DNA of 31,440 bases from Cudoniella acicularis (taxonomy: Eukaryota > Ascomycota > Leotiomycetes > Helotiales > Helotiaceae): positions 1 through 31,440 of the forward strand of contig JAAMPI010000583.1 of the NCBI GenBank assembly GCA_013054445.1, read 5' to 3'. A program made the translations under genes and the position numbers. This document shows, piece after piece, positions 1 to 13,867 of the stretch. Position 1 is the first letter of the stretch; each line of letters opens with the position of its first letter. The notes under the pieces were generated by a model. That model did not search any database. It was given only the letters and a program-made list of their open reading frames with translations, and was not told where the DNA came from.

Positions 1-2093
1 AAAAAACATCTCAACTCACCTCTAGAAATAACACGCGTAGAATAATATTGTGCCTAGAAACCCGTCAACGGAGAGTCTGAGACATCAAATTCGATGAACA
101 GGTAGTTTTTTTTTTTAAGAGTCGTGGCAAGATGCGGAGTGAGGAAGCAGCTCTGCGAACAGGGCGTGGGGAAGATATTATGGTTGGGCTCAAAAAGAAA
201 ACGCGACTTAGATATGCTCGACAACCTTGTTTCGTAGAAAAGAAGAGGAAAGGAATTGGGAAGAAAGTTGACATGAAGGTTTGTTTAGTTAGCGAGAAAT
301 TCGACCTTTAAAGGCACACCCATTTTATTTATTGGCATCATCTCCTAATAACGCCCTAGTGCCTAACACCAATTACCGGTGTTTATAAAAACCATTGCTA
401 CTTGACTAAGTAGTTAGCAAATTCCAGCCATTAATAATTATTGCGTTTTTGATGTGTGAAGAGAAATCTAAGATCTTCTATTAGACCTATTCAATTTGGA
501 GCTGCGGCCGCTAGCGTTCCCGAGAGGCCTCTTATCCTTGAGATCGAACAAGACTCACCTCTTCCTTTCCTCATGATCACATCACCTTTTACTGACATAT
601 GTTCACAAGTGTTGTCTTACTGTAACTGCACATATTGTGTTAGTGGCACATACCTTTGTCTTTTCAGGTATTTCAACAGTAAAGTCCCTGAAGTGAGTTT
701 AGGCAGCTGGAATTCTACAAAGGGCAACTTCTCAGCGTAAATAAGGACCCTGATACTTGGAAACGATCTGTACGGAGTTGGGATCAACGAGGGCTTGCAT
801 ATCCAGCCAACCGCCGTGCCAATTCTAAAGTTTAGAGGCACACGTCGATTTCTTTTTTCAGCCTTGTTGAAGTTTCCATCTTTCATATTTTATTGCGATT
901 TACTATTTTGATACTAGATATCGTCACTCGTTTCGCGTTTCGGAGCGTTGAATAATTTCCATTTTTTCCTCATCTAATCTCAAGGCTATTACGCGGAGTT
1001 TAGAAGAATTTCTTCATACAAATGAGTTGAGAAGAAGGCATTATGCACATGATTGCAGCGGATAGCTGGGGCTAAGTATCCATTCACGTGTCTTCGATTA
1101 TGGCTGCGAGCGCGCTAAGACTGCAAGAAGCCGAGTAGGGACATGTAGACTCGACTCAAAATATTCAAGTTCTACACAAAGCTAGGCAAATCCTGAGTAG
1201 TAAGGGATATTCACGTGATGAGAGGTACTCACCATCATGACCGCAATGTTTTCATATTTTGAGTCTCATGAGCAATATCTTGAGAACTCTACCCCTAAAC
1301 CCCCTCCTAGTTGCCGCAATCTATGTTTTTTCAATCAAGCCTACCTTGAACACCATAACCATCAAAATTGGCTTCACTTCGTAAGCTCCGGAAGCAGTTT
1401 GACACTGATGATGAATATTGCATCCAGACACAAGGTAGGAGTATCACTTTGAGAGGTTTTAATTGGCAAACAAGAAGCTCCTTTCGAGTTTGGTGGCAAC
1501 TGTCAAAACCCAAAAATGACTAATATCAAGTGAAAATAAAGCTCTTCAAGTTAGTCTTATCTCAAAGTAAAACTGGGGGCCATTTCAATCACACTTATGT
1601 AAAAACGAAACAACAGTTTAAAAATTACTATTGAATCTCTCGCATTATTAACCCTTGAGAAGCTTCCGTTTATGTAAACTAGGCTACCTAGCATCACTCA
1701 TCTAACTTAAAGTGGTCATAGGAAAATTCGGCATTGCTGTGGACACCTCGATTATTTTAAATAGCCAATGGTAAGAAATGAATCGCAAATCAAGAGATAT
1801 TTTGAATTTAGACCAAGGGAAAAAAATCGAACAATTCATATTGTATGGTAGTATATGCAGATGAAATAGATCGAAGTCAATTTAGGAAGAGATCCCAAAA
1901 AGGGCTAGCGTGAAAGCCTAGCAGGGCGGCGAATCGTTCCATTGCCGAGAGCTCTCGTATCGCGAATCTTTTTCTGGGAAGGGGAGCTTGAAGATGCCAT
2001 CATCGAACCTGTAGCAACATCCACACCACCGCGTCTTTGTTTTCTTCCATCCTTTTTAGACCTAACTTCTCCTAATACCCGACACTCTCCCAT
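1..2093. other. Gene-poor stretch upstream of TOM70
   Basis: No gene can be supported here. A 59-codon ATG frame (132-311, +) is basic and lysine-rich but resembles nothing I recognise. A frame at 456-740 (+) has a coding-like first half (about 480-600) and a good acceptor-like TTTTCAG ending near 669, but no ATG and no recognisable family; it could be a gene remnant. From about 1900 to 2093 the sequence is the likely promoter and CT-rich 5' leader of TOM70. The rest is AT-rich with no clear repeats. Confidence 0.6.
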
Positions 2094-4115
2094 ATGTCTG
2101 CTCCTAATCCAATCCCAGCTGGGAGACCTCCCCCAGATTTCGCGTCATCCACAGCTGGTTCGTCCGTATGGGATCGAATATCGACTTGGGCGTCCGAGAA
2201 CAAAGCAGTTGTCTACACAATTGCTGGTGTTGCAGTAGTCGTCACAGGCGCCGGCGTGTTCTACTATCTGACAGACTCGGTACAATTCTCAAGATTCGAA
2301 ATTATGATCTGATTCTTGCTGACAAAAAAAACCATCAGAGTACTACTACTACACGAGACACACCGAAGAAATCGAGTAAGAAAGAGAAGCGACGGAAAAA
2401 GGAAGAGGAAAAGAAGGCGGCAGATGTAGAGAAGGACACCGCAGAGGTCAAGCCAAAGGCCCCGACAGTCGAGACCACCGATGAGCTACCAGAGGTGGAC
2501 GAATCAACAGTGGGAAGTCTCTCGGAACAAGAACGAAAGGATTACGCCGGGAAATTGAAGGCAGCCGGAAATACCGCATACGGAAGCAAAGATTACAACA
2601 AAGCCATTGACCTATACGGTAAAGCTATTCTCTGCAAGCCCGACCCTATCTTTTACTCGAATCGGGCAGCATGTTTCAATGCTCTGGGACAATGGGAAAA
2701 GGTCATTGAGGACACAACAGCGGCTATCAATCTCGATAACGAATATGTCAAGGCCTTAAACCGAAGGGCGAACGCTTATGAACATCTGGAGAAGTTCAGC
2801 GAGGCACTTCTCGATTTCACAGCAAGCTGTATTATCGATGGTTTCCGAAATGAGTCCAGCGCTCAGGCTGTCGAGAGACTGCTCAAGAAGGTGGCAGAGG
2901 CCAAAGGAAGAGCAATTCTTGCGACCAAGGACAAGAGACTGCCCAGCTCCTCCTTCGTGACAAACTACCTACAAAGTTTCCGAGCTCGACCTGCACCAGA
3001 GGGCTTAGATGAGAAAGCAGAACTCTCCGAGGAGACTGGAAAGGGGCAATTACAACTCGGATTGCGCTCAATGGATAAGAAGACTGCGGATGGGTACGAA
3101 GAGGCTGCGGCTGCCTTTGACAAAGCCCTGGAATTGAACGAGCTTGGGGAACACGAAGCCTTTGCCTACAACATGCGCGGAACATTTAGATACCTACGCG
3201 GCGAGAATGTCGAGGCATTGAGTGATTTGACAAAAAGCATTGATCTGCAGCCAGCTATGACCCAAAGCTACATCAAACGGGCAAGCATGCACTTGGAATT
3301 AGGTTTGTGATGATTGCGATATGATATTAAAACTGCTAACAATACATAGGTGACAAGGAAGCCGCGGCAGATGATTTCGGGAAGGCTATGGAACAGAACA
3401 ATGACGATCCTGACATCTACTACCACCGCGCACAACTCCACTTCATCCTTGGGGAGTTCGTGGAAGCGGCGAAGGACTACCAAAAATCCATCGATCTCGA
3501 TCGCGACTTTATTTTCTCCCACATTCAACTCGGTGTAACACAATATAAGATGGGATCAATTGCTTCATCGATGGCGACGTTCCGGAAGTGTATCAAGAAC
3601 TTTGATAAGGTGCCGGATGTTTACAACTACTACGGAGAATTGTTGCTAGATCAGCAAAAGTACGAAGAAGCCATCCAGAAATTCGATACTGCTGTGGAAA
3701 TGGAGAAGCAAACCAAACCTCTTGGCATGAATGTGCTTCCTCTCATCAACAAAGCCCTGGCACTATTCCAATGGAAGCAAGATTTCGCGGAGGCAGAGAA
3801 ACTGTGCCAGAAGGCGCTAATTAGTATGTTTCCCTTTCACTTAAATATTGATACCAATACTAATCCCGGGCAGTCGATCCCGAATGCGACATTGCCGTTG
3901 CTACTATGGCTCAATTATTGCTGCAGCAGGGCAAGGTTACGGAGGCGCTGACATACTTCGAGCGTGCCGCCGAACTCGCCCGAACCGAGGGGGAAATTGT
4001 CAACGCCCTGTCATACGCCGAAGCCACGCGTACACAACTAGAAGTACAAGAGAAGTACCCTCAGCTTGCAAACCGATTGCAAGGTATGAGCGGAGGAATT
4101 GGCACGATGCGCTAA
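2094..4115 (+). CDS. Mitochondrial import receptor Tom70 (four exons)
   Basis: Tom70 is an outer-membrane receptor of the TOM complex. It docks Hsp70/Hsp90-bound precursors, notably mitochondrial carrier proteins, and passes them to the import channel. Exons are 2094-2279, 2339-3302, 3350-3823 and 3874-4115, giving 621 residues, the usual Tom70 length. The introns are 59, 47 and 50 nt, each GT-AG with CTGAC- or CTAAC-like branch sites, and all phases join cleanly. Residues 38-59 form one membrane helix after a short proline-rich N-terminus, giving the Tom70 topology of N-out anchor and cytosolic body. A strongly basic linker (about 70-90, [12 protein letters not shown]) follows. The first TPR block (about 130-240; [27 protein letters not shown]) is the chaperone clamp, and more TPRs ([46 protein letters not shown]) run to the end. 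The ATG at 2094 is chosen because it supplies the membrane anchor. No key part is missing. Confidence 0.95.
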
Positions 4116-5341
4116 ACCTAAATTTTCGAGATTGATATTTGGTTGGGGGCCAGAGGTGGCTTTGTGTAGGTGTAGAAGGTTTTCGATATACGATGCGACG
4201 GCAATGGACCTACAGTTTTGGGTGAGCTAGGAAGAGAGAGGTAACAGTGGAGCAGGAATTGAAGGAGAGGAAAAGCAAGCAGCACGCCCTTTGTAACTAA
4301 TACTCCGCTTCACTCATAGAAGAGTGTGTACACTAAGATGAACTCATGCACTTTTCCATCAACACCTTCCAAATTAAACATAGCGTTCATGGAGTCCACT
4401 CACTGTGTACCAAGTCTTCACTCGTCGTCGTCACCATTCACGACAGTTACATCCAACACTTATTCTCGACTCATTTCACATCACCACTTCACCAGCTTCA
4501 CCTTCCAAACTTTAAATCTCTGTCCTGGTCCGGTCACCTCCCAGGTTTCAGATGTTAGCGCGCGGTATCACGAAGTTCAAACCTCCTCCCTGAAGAACTT
4601 ATCTATACCACCTTACCATGACGCTGATAACCTCTTCCCCGGCTCACTGGCCTTCCAGAGGCCGACTCATCTTCGGCGTTAAGATCCCAGCTTCAATAAC
4701 ACCTTGGATGATATCAGCGTAGCATGGATTACAGTTCTGAGATTGCGAATTGCCGCCAGTCGCGCGTATTGCTGAGAATCAAACAATTCCTTGCTTGAGC
4801 TCAGCCTTGGAGCTTGAGGGTGGCAGTTATCTACTTATTTAATACCTGGGTCTCCATTTTTGGTATCGCGTCTTTGGTGCTCGTCCGGAAAACACTCGAA
4901 ATCTTTTGGCGCAATGCGCCATACCCTTGTACGGCTGGAATTAGCGTGAAGAGAATAAAATAGTACGCAGCGTATGCTAGTGTTGGGTCGGGGTTGCTTA
5001 GTTAGAAGCCAAATCATATGGGTTCACTATCGAAATAACGAATTATGCCAAGTTCAGGCTCGTTTTCGGTGCAGGAAACTTGGGCAGGATTAAGGAAGAG
5101 GCGGCTTCATGCACTGCCTCTATATATACTAAAGTCTAGGTAAAGCAGCCTTCGAAACAAAAATTACAAATGTATAGTGAAAATGTTCATATATATGTCG
5201 TTCAAGACAATGTTTCCAAAGATGTTACCCAAGTGATACTTCCTTCGTACCATGCAAAGTACTGTTTTCATTTTTGAGGACTGGAAGTCTGGAAGTCTGG
5301 AAGAAGAGATAGTGAAGGATGCTGAATTCGACAGTCTTAAT
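4116..5341. other. Intergenic region after TOM70
   Basis: This holds the 3' flank of TOM70 followed by AT-rich sequence. The open frames at 4326-4682 have no ATG-led coding character and I see no gene. A short tandem repeat lies at 5281-5303. Confidence 0.6.
5281..5303. repeat. Short tandem repeat, unit CTGGAAGT
   Basis: The octamer CTGGAAGT is repeated 2.9 times without mismatch. It lies just beyond the stop of the possible small gene at 5342-5540, in its presumed 3' region. The core CTGGAAGT also occurs singly near 5626 and 18881, probably by chance. Confidence 0.8.
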
Positions 5342-5540
5342 TTATTTGACAGCGGCAATGTTTGTGACAGCAATAGTGAAGATTTTGACAGCAGCGACAA
5401 CTTTGATAATCCCACCAATAAGACACATAATATATCCTCCACCGAAAATTAGGAGGAAGGCTTTGTAGGGAAGAGTAGAAAACAAATGCAAATAGCTCGA
5501 GCGTAAGAGGTTTACCTAGAATTGCTGCCCCCATAGCCAT
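5342..5540 (-). CDS. Possible 47-residue hydrophobic peptide (two exons)
   Basis: Not a recognised family. On the minus strand, ATG at 5540 opens a short exon (5516-5540). It ends at GTAAAC, a 55-nt intron (5461-5515) ends in CAAAG, and exon 2 (5342-5460) continues in phase to TAA. The joined product is 47 residues: a start like MAMGAAILAFLLIF, a glycine-rich GGGYIMCLIGG, then a lysine/valine/alanine stretch (IIKVVAAVKIFTIAV). It is almost wholly hydrophobic, so it would be a membrane peptide, or a signal sequence plus short tail. The frame is open upstream of the ATG to about 5583 with no other start, so this could equally be the last exons of a longer or decayed gene. Donor-like GTAAGT at about 5998-6003 (-), ending a frame with further hydrophobic peptide, hints at more exons upstream. 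Against it: very short, with no homology I can name. Confidence 0.3.
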
Positions 5541-8500
5541 CAATATAAAAGAAGCATTGTGCCACGTCACATGTGAATGACAGAATTAGAGATGAGTATT
5601 TAAGTCACAGCGGTACTGAGAATGTCTGGAAGTGGAATTTGAGAGCAAGAACGAAGGATCCCCATCCTGCTCGTAGGTAGATTATAATTTGGAAGGAAAC
5701 TTTGTTTGTGAGGATTCCGTACCCTAAATAAGAAGAAAACAGTGTAGCAAAATACTCAATAGAACTTTCCTATAAAAGTGCGCGAACTTCCGGGCGGATA
5801 AGCGAGACATAAGAGCTAATCTGAACCTCTTTCTACTGAGTACACCTTTATCAAAATGCAACCGCACAGAGATCATACTTCTCAAACTTCAGCATCAAAT
5901 GCCTCACAAAACCACCGTGCCTCAGGGCCGTGTAATTGAAGCGAGAGAGTATATACAGAAGACTGTGAGGTTGTAGTACACTCAAGCTTACGAGGACTTA
6001 CCAGTACTTCGCAAGGTTAAATAAGAAACCGAGACAAGTTCCAGTATACTCAGGGCGAAAAATCACTTCCAAAGAGATTACCCAAGGGCTTTTAGCGGAA
6101 AGGAATACGTGAAAAATAGGGGATTTGTGGACACTTGAGCCGCAGAGCGGCGTGAAAGAATTGCAGCCCCAACCTCCTGATATCCAAAGAAGACCGTGAA
6201 CACCCAGCACAGCACAGTACAGTAAGCACGCGCCGCCACCCCACTCCACTGTACCATCCCAAAAAGGTCCGTACCCATTGCCAACATGCTCAATTGAGGG
6301 TCCGCTCAGCCGCAACCCCGCGGGAAAGTCAAAGCGTAGAGGCATAAATTCGTCCGAACAGGGACACGTTTATGAAACAACGATCGCAATTCATCCGATG
6401 TATGAAATAGGGAGTGCAGCTGTAGCAGCTGCAGGACACAAAAAATGTTTTGAAACATCGTAAGGTGTATCCATGTAAGCACGTGCAGACCGTCCCGAAT
6501 GCATGGTCCTTCCTCCTGGGGTTTCAGGACGAAACTGTGCCGCAATTTTGCAGATCTCCCATCGCGATGGAAGCAGCGATCTGGAATGATCGTGGGACGA
6601 AGAGGATTTGAAACATGAAATGGCCTTCAGCTTTGCTTGATTGCAACCCAACAGTAATTAATTCGAGGTTGTGGTTAAACCTTGGAGTTTCAACATGTTT
6701 CTAGCTGCTGTAGCTTGTCGGCATCTCAGAAATCCTCTCCTGATGTAACTGAGCGGCTCGTACCGAAGAGCCGAAAGAAGTCGGTTGAGAGAAACTGAAA
6801 CATATCAATGTGTATGTACTTGGCAGTACACTACGGCACTTTGACGATCCTGGCAATAAGCAAAGTATCAACTCTTTCAGGTGACAAGTGTACGATGAAC
6901 ACTTCAATGAGGAACAAGGGCATAGACGTCTCAGTCCTACTTACAAAATTAACCTCGCCACAACGTAAAGCCTATCACGGCGGGAAAAGGTAAATTCGTT
7001 GAGGCGGTCTACATCGGGTCGCAGGATGCTTCATCGAGCCCATTGGTATACTGGTACATGCAAAACCTTATTGCAGCAGCCTAACAAACGGCTATATGAC
7101 CTTCTTCTGAGAGCAGCTTGCTCTTGAAGCCACATAGCTCTATATCCGGAACCGTTGCCAACATTTGGTGAAGTTGTCTTGATGCCAACAACTAGTCGAG
7201 CGTTTCAGTGAATCGAAGGCAGACACGATAACGAAGGAAGGACCAACGGCCGACTGTCTATCGTAAATTCTCCCATGACACTGGTAAGTATTAAAGACAG
7301 GGCGGTCGAGTTTTGGGTCTGAGAACCACTGAGCCCCAAGCCCACAGAAAGTTCAAGTCAGAATATTGAAACTTTCAGAGACGGCTGGAAGCACTTCTCC
7401 AATAGAACACAATCGCAAAGTCTTACCACCTCGAGGATCAATGCGCTGGCACCAACAAGTCCATAGCCTGTAGTTAGGTGGAGTATCAAAAAGAAAAAAT
7501 GCTTCAAAATATGCCTCTCAACCGTGCCGTTTACCAACGCTACCCGACTACCGGCTGAACAGTGGTCGAATAATCGGTCTCAAGGCTGCTGAGCCTCCAA
7601 CAAGCAGTAGGTTTAATTCTTGATCTGAATATCTCCAATAACGACGACAAGTTCGAAGTTTCCTCTGGCTTCGCCGCCGCCACTGAATGCATCGATGCCA
7701 AAACCAACAGCAGGGTTCTGCCAAATATATGGGAGCAGCCTGCCGGCTGAACAAAGAAAACGCCACCAACTTAGCTAACGGTGAGGTCACAGTTGAACGA
7801 CCAACAGTGGCAGCTTCCTGGAATTTTCCCCGCATTCGGTTGGCGATTACTGGGTATGTTTCACCTTCGGCGTCTATTAAAGACTCGCCAGAAACTTCCG
7901 TTTCTCTTGATTTGCCTAGCCTTTGGTGTAGTTCGAATTTCTCATCATTGATAACGGCCTTCCAGAGATCCACTCAACCCCCCAATCGCTTGAAGATTCT
8001 CTCGGGATATTGGTTGTTGGGGACCACGTCTTAAGTCGTGGATTTTCGCGGTCTTTCGTAGATTCTGGACGAGATGATCCTAACTGCAACTGCATGAATA
8101 ATTATTTCTCCAGGCCAGTTGGCCATGTGGCGGGTAGACAGACCTCCGATTGAGCACGCATATGGCTTTCCCCAAGTGCCGATGGGGCGTGCACATGGTT
8201 TCTAGGCTGATGTTGTTGGGCGGCGTCTTGGGCGCGGATAACCTTTTGCCAGGAATATTGAGGAATTCCAACGAGTCGGACAGTTACAGAGGAAGTCACA
8301 AGCTTGCCTGGCAATATCCAACATCCTGCGCAGGAACGCGCTAACAGAATTGCAATCTATGGGTAGTGCTGAAGCTCCAAGTCGAGACAAGGCCTAAATC
8401 CATCCACTTGTGACTTTCTCGAGCTTAAGAGTCGAGAGATAGCCTTGGTGAGAGGTCGATAAGATCCCCCGGCACGGGAAGGCGTTTATCGTCGATCGCG

Positions 8501-11459
8501 AAAGTTATGGTCCAGCGATTCGTTGGCGCTTAGATGGTGATGGCCAATGAACGGCAAAGATGGGATGCCTCCAAAAAGCATCATACCAGGGAAAAGAGAC
8601 GCAGACGCTGGCGGTTATCTTCTAGATCGTGGCAGACGCGGTCTCCACACCCTCTCATCTGATCTCGCTGGTTTTCTCATCGAATGATTCCATCTGAAGG
8701 TCGGCAATGCTGAGTCGATCGTCGAGAAAGCACGCGGACACCTGCGTCGGAAGCGTCAAGATCCATCGCTATATTGGGAACAATTAGTTCGAATTTTGGG
8801 CGAATTCTTAGCGCGGGTTTAATCGACCCCGTACTATTTTGGGTATTTTACCATGATTTGTCTAGTAAGGTGGGACGGGAGCGGCACGGCCGGGGCATGC
8901 GCTTGTGGGTTAATTGGTGATCATTTCTGCTTGCCAAGCCCGAGACACTCGGTGAAGCTTAAAGCAGCGCAGTAAAAAAAAAAAGTCCTCGGTGAGAAAC
9001 CGTTTGGCTGCTGCTGAGTTAAGGGAAATTTCCAGGATGAATACAGCAATAGATGTTATTCTCATGACTGAATTCGGGAGAGCGATCCTGGATAGAATCA
9101 AATATTTGTGTCATTTATACTGATATTTAGAAGTCTTTTCTTTCGATAGTTAGTACGTATTCCTCGCCGTGCTGCCTTATGGATCCCGCCACACCCGGTC
9201 CTGTGTCCGAGGGGCACTTTCGGGTAAATCGTTGGTGCTTGCACCACTGCAGACTTCTGCAAGAAGCTTTGGCACTTGCCTACTCTGAGCCGGATGAGCG
9301 TTGGCACTTGGCAGCACCACCTGTCAGCAGCACAGGCACATGGCAACAAGGTCAAAGAGTTGTCGTGCACGACTCACCGAGGGCAGGACGTCGGGGTCGG
9401 ACAGGCCTCACAGGAGAGAAGTTCCGATGCAGTTCAGAGGCACGAAAAAGTGCAGTCAGGAATCCAGGGGTGCTAGCAGCCGGAGCCCGGGGTGAGTTGT
9501 TGAGCAGATGCTTTGGGAAAAGAGAAATCCAGGGGCTAGATACCGAATGGCAGCTCCATGGGGCACAGAGCCTCGAAGAGTCGAAGGCTTCTCGAAGAGA
9601 AACCCTCCGAGCTCGATCTGATTTTGATATCGGCAGCCACGCGACGTTGCACACGATTAGGACGAGGGAATCGGTCTTTCCTCCGCAGACCTTTTAGGTG
9701 ACAATAGCGCGTAGGTAATCTTAACAGATGCACTTGACACGAGGGTGATGACTGGATTTGGTCGCTTTGGAATCGTGGATATTACTGTACAAAGTGCTGA
9801 CACTTTCGCATTCTCGGGACTGATGACGAAGGAAATCAACAGCGGCCGCTGCGCAGCTCGGTTATAGTGAGAAGCTCTCATCAGATCAGATTAACAATCC
9901 AGGGCGAGCCGAAAGTTGGGATGAGGCTTTGATAGTGTTTGAGGATGACCCGGGAGAAATCATCGAAACGACGCTCGAAACGAAACAACAGACCAACCCC
10001 TTGGGTACGAGCATCCCCTTGCGAGCAGACATCGCCTGAAGAGGAATTGGAGCAAGAGAATTCAGGGTTTCCAGGAGTCAGAACGCCTCAGTGGCTCCCT
10101 TTTGTTTTCCGATTTTTGCTCCGCAAGCCCTATCAGGCTGAGCAAACCTGCGTTATGGGAATGAGACAGGAGGAGGGGGAATCTGCAGTCTGCACAGATG
10201 GTTTTTCGTCTGATCAAAAGTTTCAAAGTTTCGTTTTGAAGATCAAACGCGAGCTGTGTCTGAGCGACGGATCATTGATCGTCGAAACATTGTTTCTTCT
10301 CGAATAAACAACACCTGGTCGTAAGGGTGTAGAACTTGGACCTCCGTCATGCTCTCTTCGGAATCAGGATGACAGTGGATGTCCGCTCTCGAGTGCCTTG
10401 CAGGACATTGGGGTACCACACGAAATGTACTGATTCTGCAGCCACGGTGGTACAGTACAGACCAGCAGTCGTCCAGCGCAGCCTGGAATGCGCTGCGCTG
10501 CGTTGCGTTGCGTTGCGTTGCTGTAGAGGACGAATTCGCGTAGGATCTGGACAGCGCAACATGGCTACATCGCTCCCCAGGACGTGCGTGACGTGAGAAT
10601 CAACACGGCATGTTGGATCTGATTCCATCCATGTTTTTCATTGATGAACTGCCGCCGGCTAATCCAGCAGTGATGGTGTGGATGCGTTTAGAGTTCACTG
10701 CGCCTAGCACAAACGGGAGGGCAAGATGGCGGCCGCGGTTGTTCGTCCAGTGTGGTCGGGCTTCATAGTCAGAGCCTTGTCAGACAGGCTACTCGAGGTA
10801 GCCGGTTCTATGTTTATCGCGGCACTATTGAACCGCCTGGTGTCGAGGGAAGCGTTGTGTATGGTCCGGCGAGCGACGCAGAGTGGATATGCGCCCTGTG
10901 CTCGAGAAGCGAACTCTGGGGTGTGAGGTGCCTGTGAGATGGCCAGCCTACGAAGAAAACTAGCAGGGGCTTTTATTCCCTGCCCAAGACTTGCAGCGGG
11001 GCGTCTTCCTTCCACGTTAGCCCAAGCTCCCTTGCACACCGGATGCAATTTTAGCATGTACAGCATCGCACCCGGGATCAGTCCCCTGCCTGCTGCTGTA
11101 CCAAGGGTTTGTAGGCTGGCCCATTTTTCAACGGCCGCGAACAAGGCCTTTTGGAAATGAGCTTGGATTCTATAAGACTTACCCTCTCCTTCATCATGTA
11201 AACACTATTCACTCAATTCACCAGTCCGCTTACTCTATACAGCCACAATAACAGCTAAAAGCTTTTTCTCTTTCTAATAATTCACTCGTCCTCCTTCAAA
11301 TACAAATACCAGAGCTTGGTCAACCGGTTGTTCAACTCAAATTACCTTCATCTACCTACGACGATACAATCTCCACAAGATATTGCTCTCGTCCTTCGAC
11401 CTAATACATCTTGAACTTCACTTGCTCACCAGCAAATAATACACATATCTCACATCAAC
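5541..11459. other. Long gene-poor stretch before the DUF3455 gene
   Basis: About 5.9 kb with no gene I can support. Coding-like scraps exist but none joins into a gene: hydrophobic minus-strand frames at about 5998-6293, opposing open frames at 7548-8034, and ATG-led frames at 9179-9697 and 9945-10307. From about 8.8 to 11.1 kb the DNA is GC-richer and frames are open on both strands by composition alone. The last 300 bases (about 11170-11459) are a pyrimidine-rich, AC-rich leader typical of a strongly expressed fungal gene and belong to the DUF3455 gene. Confidence 0.55.
10490..10522. repeat. Pentanucleotide microsatellite, CGCTG/CGTTG
   Basis: Two units of CGCTG run into four units of CGTTG. 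The only difference between unit types is a C/T transition. Confidence 0.85.
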
Positions 11460-12306
11460 ATGCCTTCATTACGCAATGTCCTCAAGGCCCTTGCCCTCAC
11501 TTCTCTTGCCGCCGTCGCCATCGCGGCCCCAGTTCCTGAAGAAGCTGGAGATGCCTGTGCTCCTCCCAGACCAATATGGAGCCACAAAGCTACCACTACT
11601 TCCTTGGGAGCCACCTCGGTTTCAAGCACCCCAACCTCTACTCCAACCCTCGTCACCAAGCCAGTTGGCGACACACCCACTCTTCCCCCAAGCGGAGGTA
11701 TGTCAAAGTTCAAATCCTCTCCTTTGTAACTTTCAGCTAATTCACTCTCCAGATACCCCAGATCTTAGCGGGACCAACCTCACTCTTCAATATGTAGCCA
11801 TCGGCCGCGGTATCCAGAACTACACCTGCACGGGCGCCGGCTCAAACTCAACCGCCATTGGTGCCATTGCCACTCTTTTCGACGCCACTGACCTCGCATA
11901 TTCCGACGAGGCCCTTCTCCACACCATTCCCGCCCTGATCGTCAACATCCCGGTCGCCGAAGCCAGTACAGTCCAAACCGCCACTCAAAGACTCGATTTC
12001 GATGTCCTTGGCCACCACTTCTTCGACATCAACGGTGTCGCTACATTCGATCTCGACACCGAGGACAAGATTCTTTATGCTGCCAAGGTTATGTCCGTCA
12101 ACGCACCAACAGATGCAAGCAAAGGACCCGCCGGAACTGGCGCTGTTCCCTGGTTGCAGTTGAAGGCCAAGGTTCCATACGTTGACACGAGCGTTGGACT
12201 CGGCGAGGTTTACCGTGTCGAGACAGCTGGAGGAAACGCAACCCCTTGCACGGAAGCTGGTGTTATTACGGTGCAATATGCAGCCGAGTACTGGTTCTAC
12301 GCCTGA
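11460..12306 (+). CDS. Secreted DUF3455 protein (two exons)
   Basis: A predicted secreted protein of 263 residues. Exon 1 is 11460-11697, a 55-nt intron (GTATGT to CTCCAG, 11698-11752) follows, and exon 2 is 11753-12306. Residues 1-22 are a clear signal peptide (basic start, then LKALALTSLAAVAIA, cleavage near Ala-Ala-Pro). Residues about 45-80 are a Ser/Thr/Pro-rich linker likely to be O-glycosylated. The rest carries the features I associate with DUF3455 (PF11937): LQYVAIGRGIQNYTC near the start, a central LGHHFFD, then PWLQLKA and an EVYRVETAGG block near the end. Function is unknown; relatives are common among secreted fungal proteins. The long AC/CT-rich leader suggests good expression. 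It stands alone, with 5.9 kb empty before it. Confidence 0.85.
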
Positions 12307-13128
12307 GCGCTCAACCAAACCACCAATTTCACTTCACACCAAAAAGCAAAAAGCCCAGGACGGGATGAAAAGGAACACCACAAATCGCGACCGGGGATGA
12401 TTTGCTTGCATGGGAAACTAAAAGGGGAGACTGATTTGCTTGACGGGAGGGGAAAACAAAAAGACCATGCGAGATGGACGACATGACCACGAAACTTCTT
12501 TTGCGCCGTTCTTTTGCGCCCACACACACCATCATAGATGTACATACTTCTCTTCACTGAGCTTCACCTATCGCTACTGCCGATACTATGGCATTACGAC
12601 CTGCCTTCACTAATAATTGATAACTTCATACTTCAATCTGCTTTCATCTTGCATGTCGTGACTCACTCAATCTCACTCTTCATTCACAAGTCGTGATTTT
12701 TCTTCCATCCTCATAGTCCAGTCATTGTATTTCAACAGCCAATGACTTTAAATTCTCTAGCTTTCGTTCAATCATCTCACATCTCTTTCCAACCCCTACC
12801 CCACCTTTCCCACTCTTTCCTCCCAACTCACTTCCCACCAGCAAACCTCACCGACCCATCCCCACCACCACCACCACCCTGTCTATTCACGAACTTCTCG
12901 TCAGCACGACCATCCACCCATCCATCCATACATAAATCAATACATAACCTCAAAAAACCACGATACATTTCTGTGGACGTGCGATGCGATGCGGTCATTG
13001 ACCGGAAATAGAAATAATAGGTAAGAAGACGTAGCGCGCATGTTGCTTACTACCACCCACACCCCTTTTTATCGAAGCGATGCACACCGACACGTGAGGC
13101 TCGATTCGAGTTTCACACACAGGAAAAT

Positions 13129-13205
13129 GTGAGTTGTGTTGTGTGTTGTGTGGGAGGGAAGTTTACGTATAGGAGATGTGTATGTGTGTGTGTTGGTGGG
13201 TGGGT
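13129..13205. repeat. TG-rich low-complexity tract
   Basis: Runs of GTGTGTTG, TATGTGTGTGTGTTG and GGTGGGTGGG, with a matching CACACA patch just before it near 13114. Confidence 0.7.
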
Positions 13206-13845
13206 AACCTTAGGTATGGGCGCTTCTTTACGAGGAAAAAGGTGTAAGGGGAGGGGTTATAAATAGCTGCAACAGGAACGACGTGATAAGAAGTAATCAA
13301 AAGTGCAGTGGAGTCGAACCACGAAATGCGATGGAATTGCTGGGGGTAGTAGGGAGAGCATTCAATGAGCACAAGCGCTCGACGCGAAATTAAATATTAA
13401 AGCTCCACAGGTACCTACTTCGTAACAGTCACCGTCCTCTTGACCTTAGAGATCGCAAAACACTACTACTGCATGACAGTGATGTAATATTTAGCAGCAA
13501 CATAATACGTGACAGCAAGTTAGATGTTCGCTGAAGCGTCATCCGAGCTGGCAGATAGTAGGTAGCTACAAAACAAAAGTAACGAGAGCCGTGTATAGGG
13601 GAAAGACTTGACTGATATACAGACAGCTGACATCCCAGGAACGCACTGATTCACTCAAGCCTCATAGTTCTGTCGAGGCATGTCGCAGAGAACAAAGATA
13701 ATGAGAAACTTGTGCAGTGAGGAGGTCTGCTATCGAAGGGCGGAACCCCTTTTTATACTTCTGAGGTATGCGTAATGAGAGAGCTGGAGAGATAGATTTA
13801 TGACAAAAAAGCAATACACAACACAAAAAAAACGTCTAAAATCAA

Positions 13846-13867
13846 AAGAGAGAGAGGGAGAGAGAGA
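13846..13867. repeat. GA-rich simple repeat
   Basis: Purine tract of GA dinucleotides broken by one GGG. Confidence 0.8.
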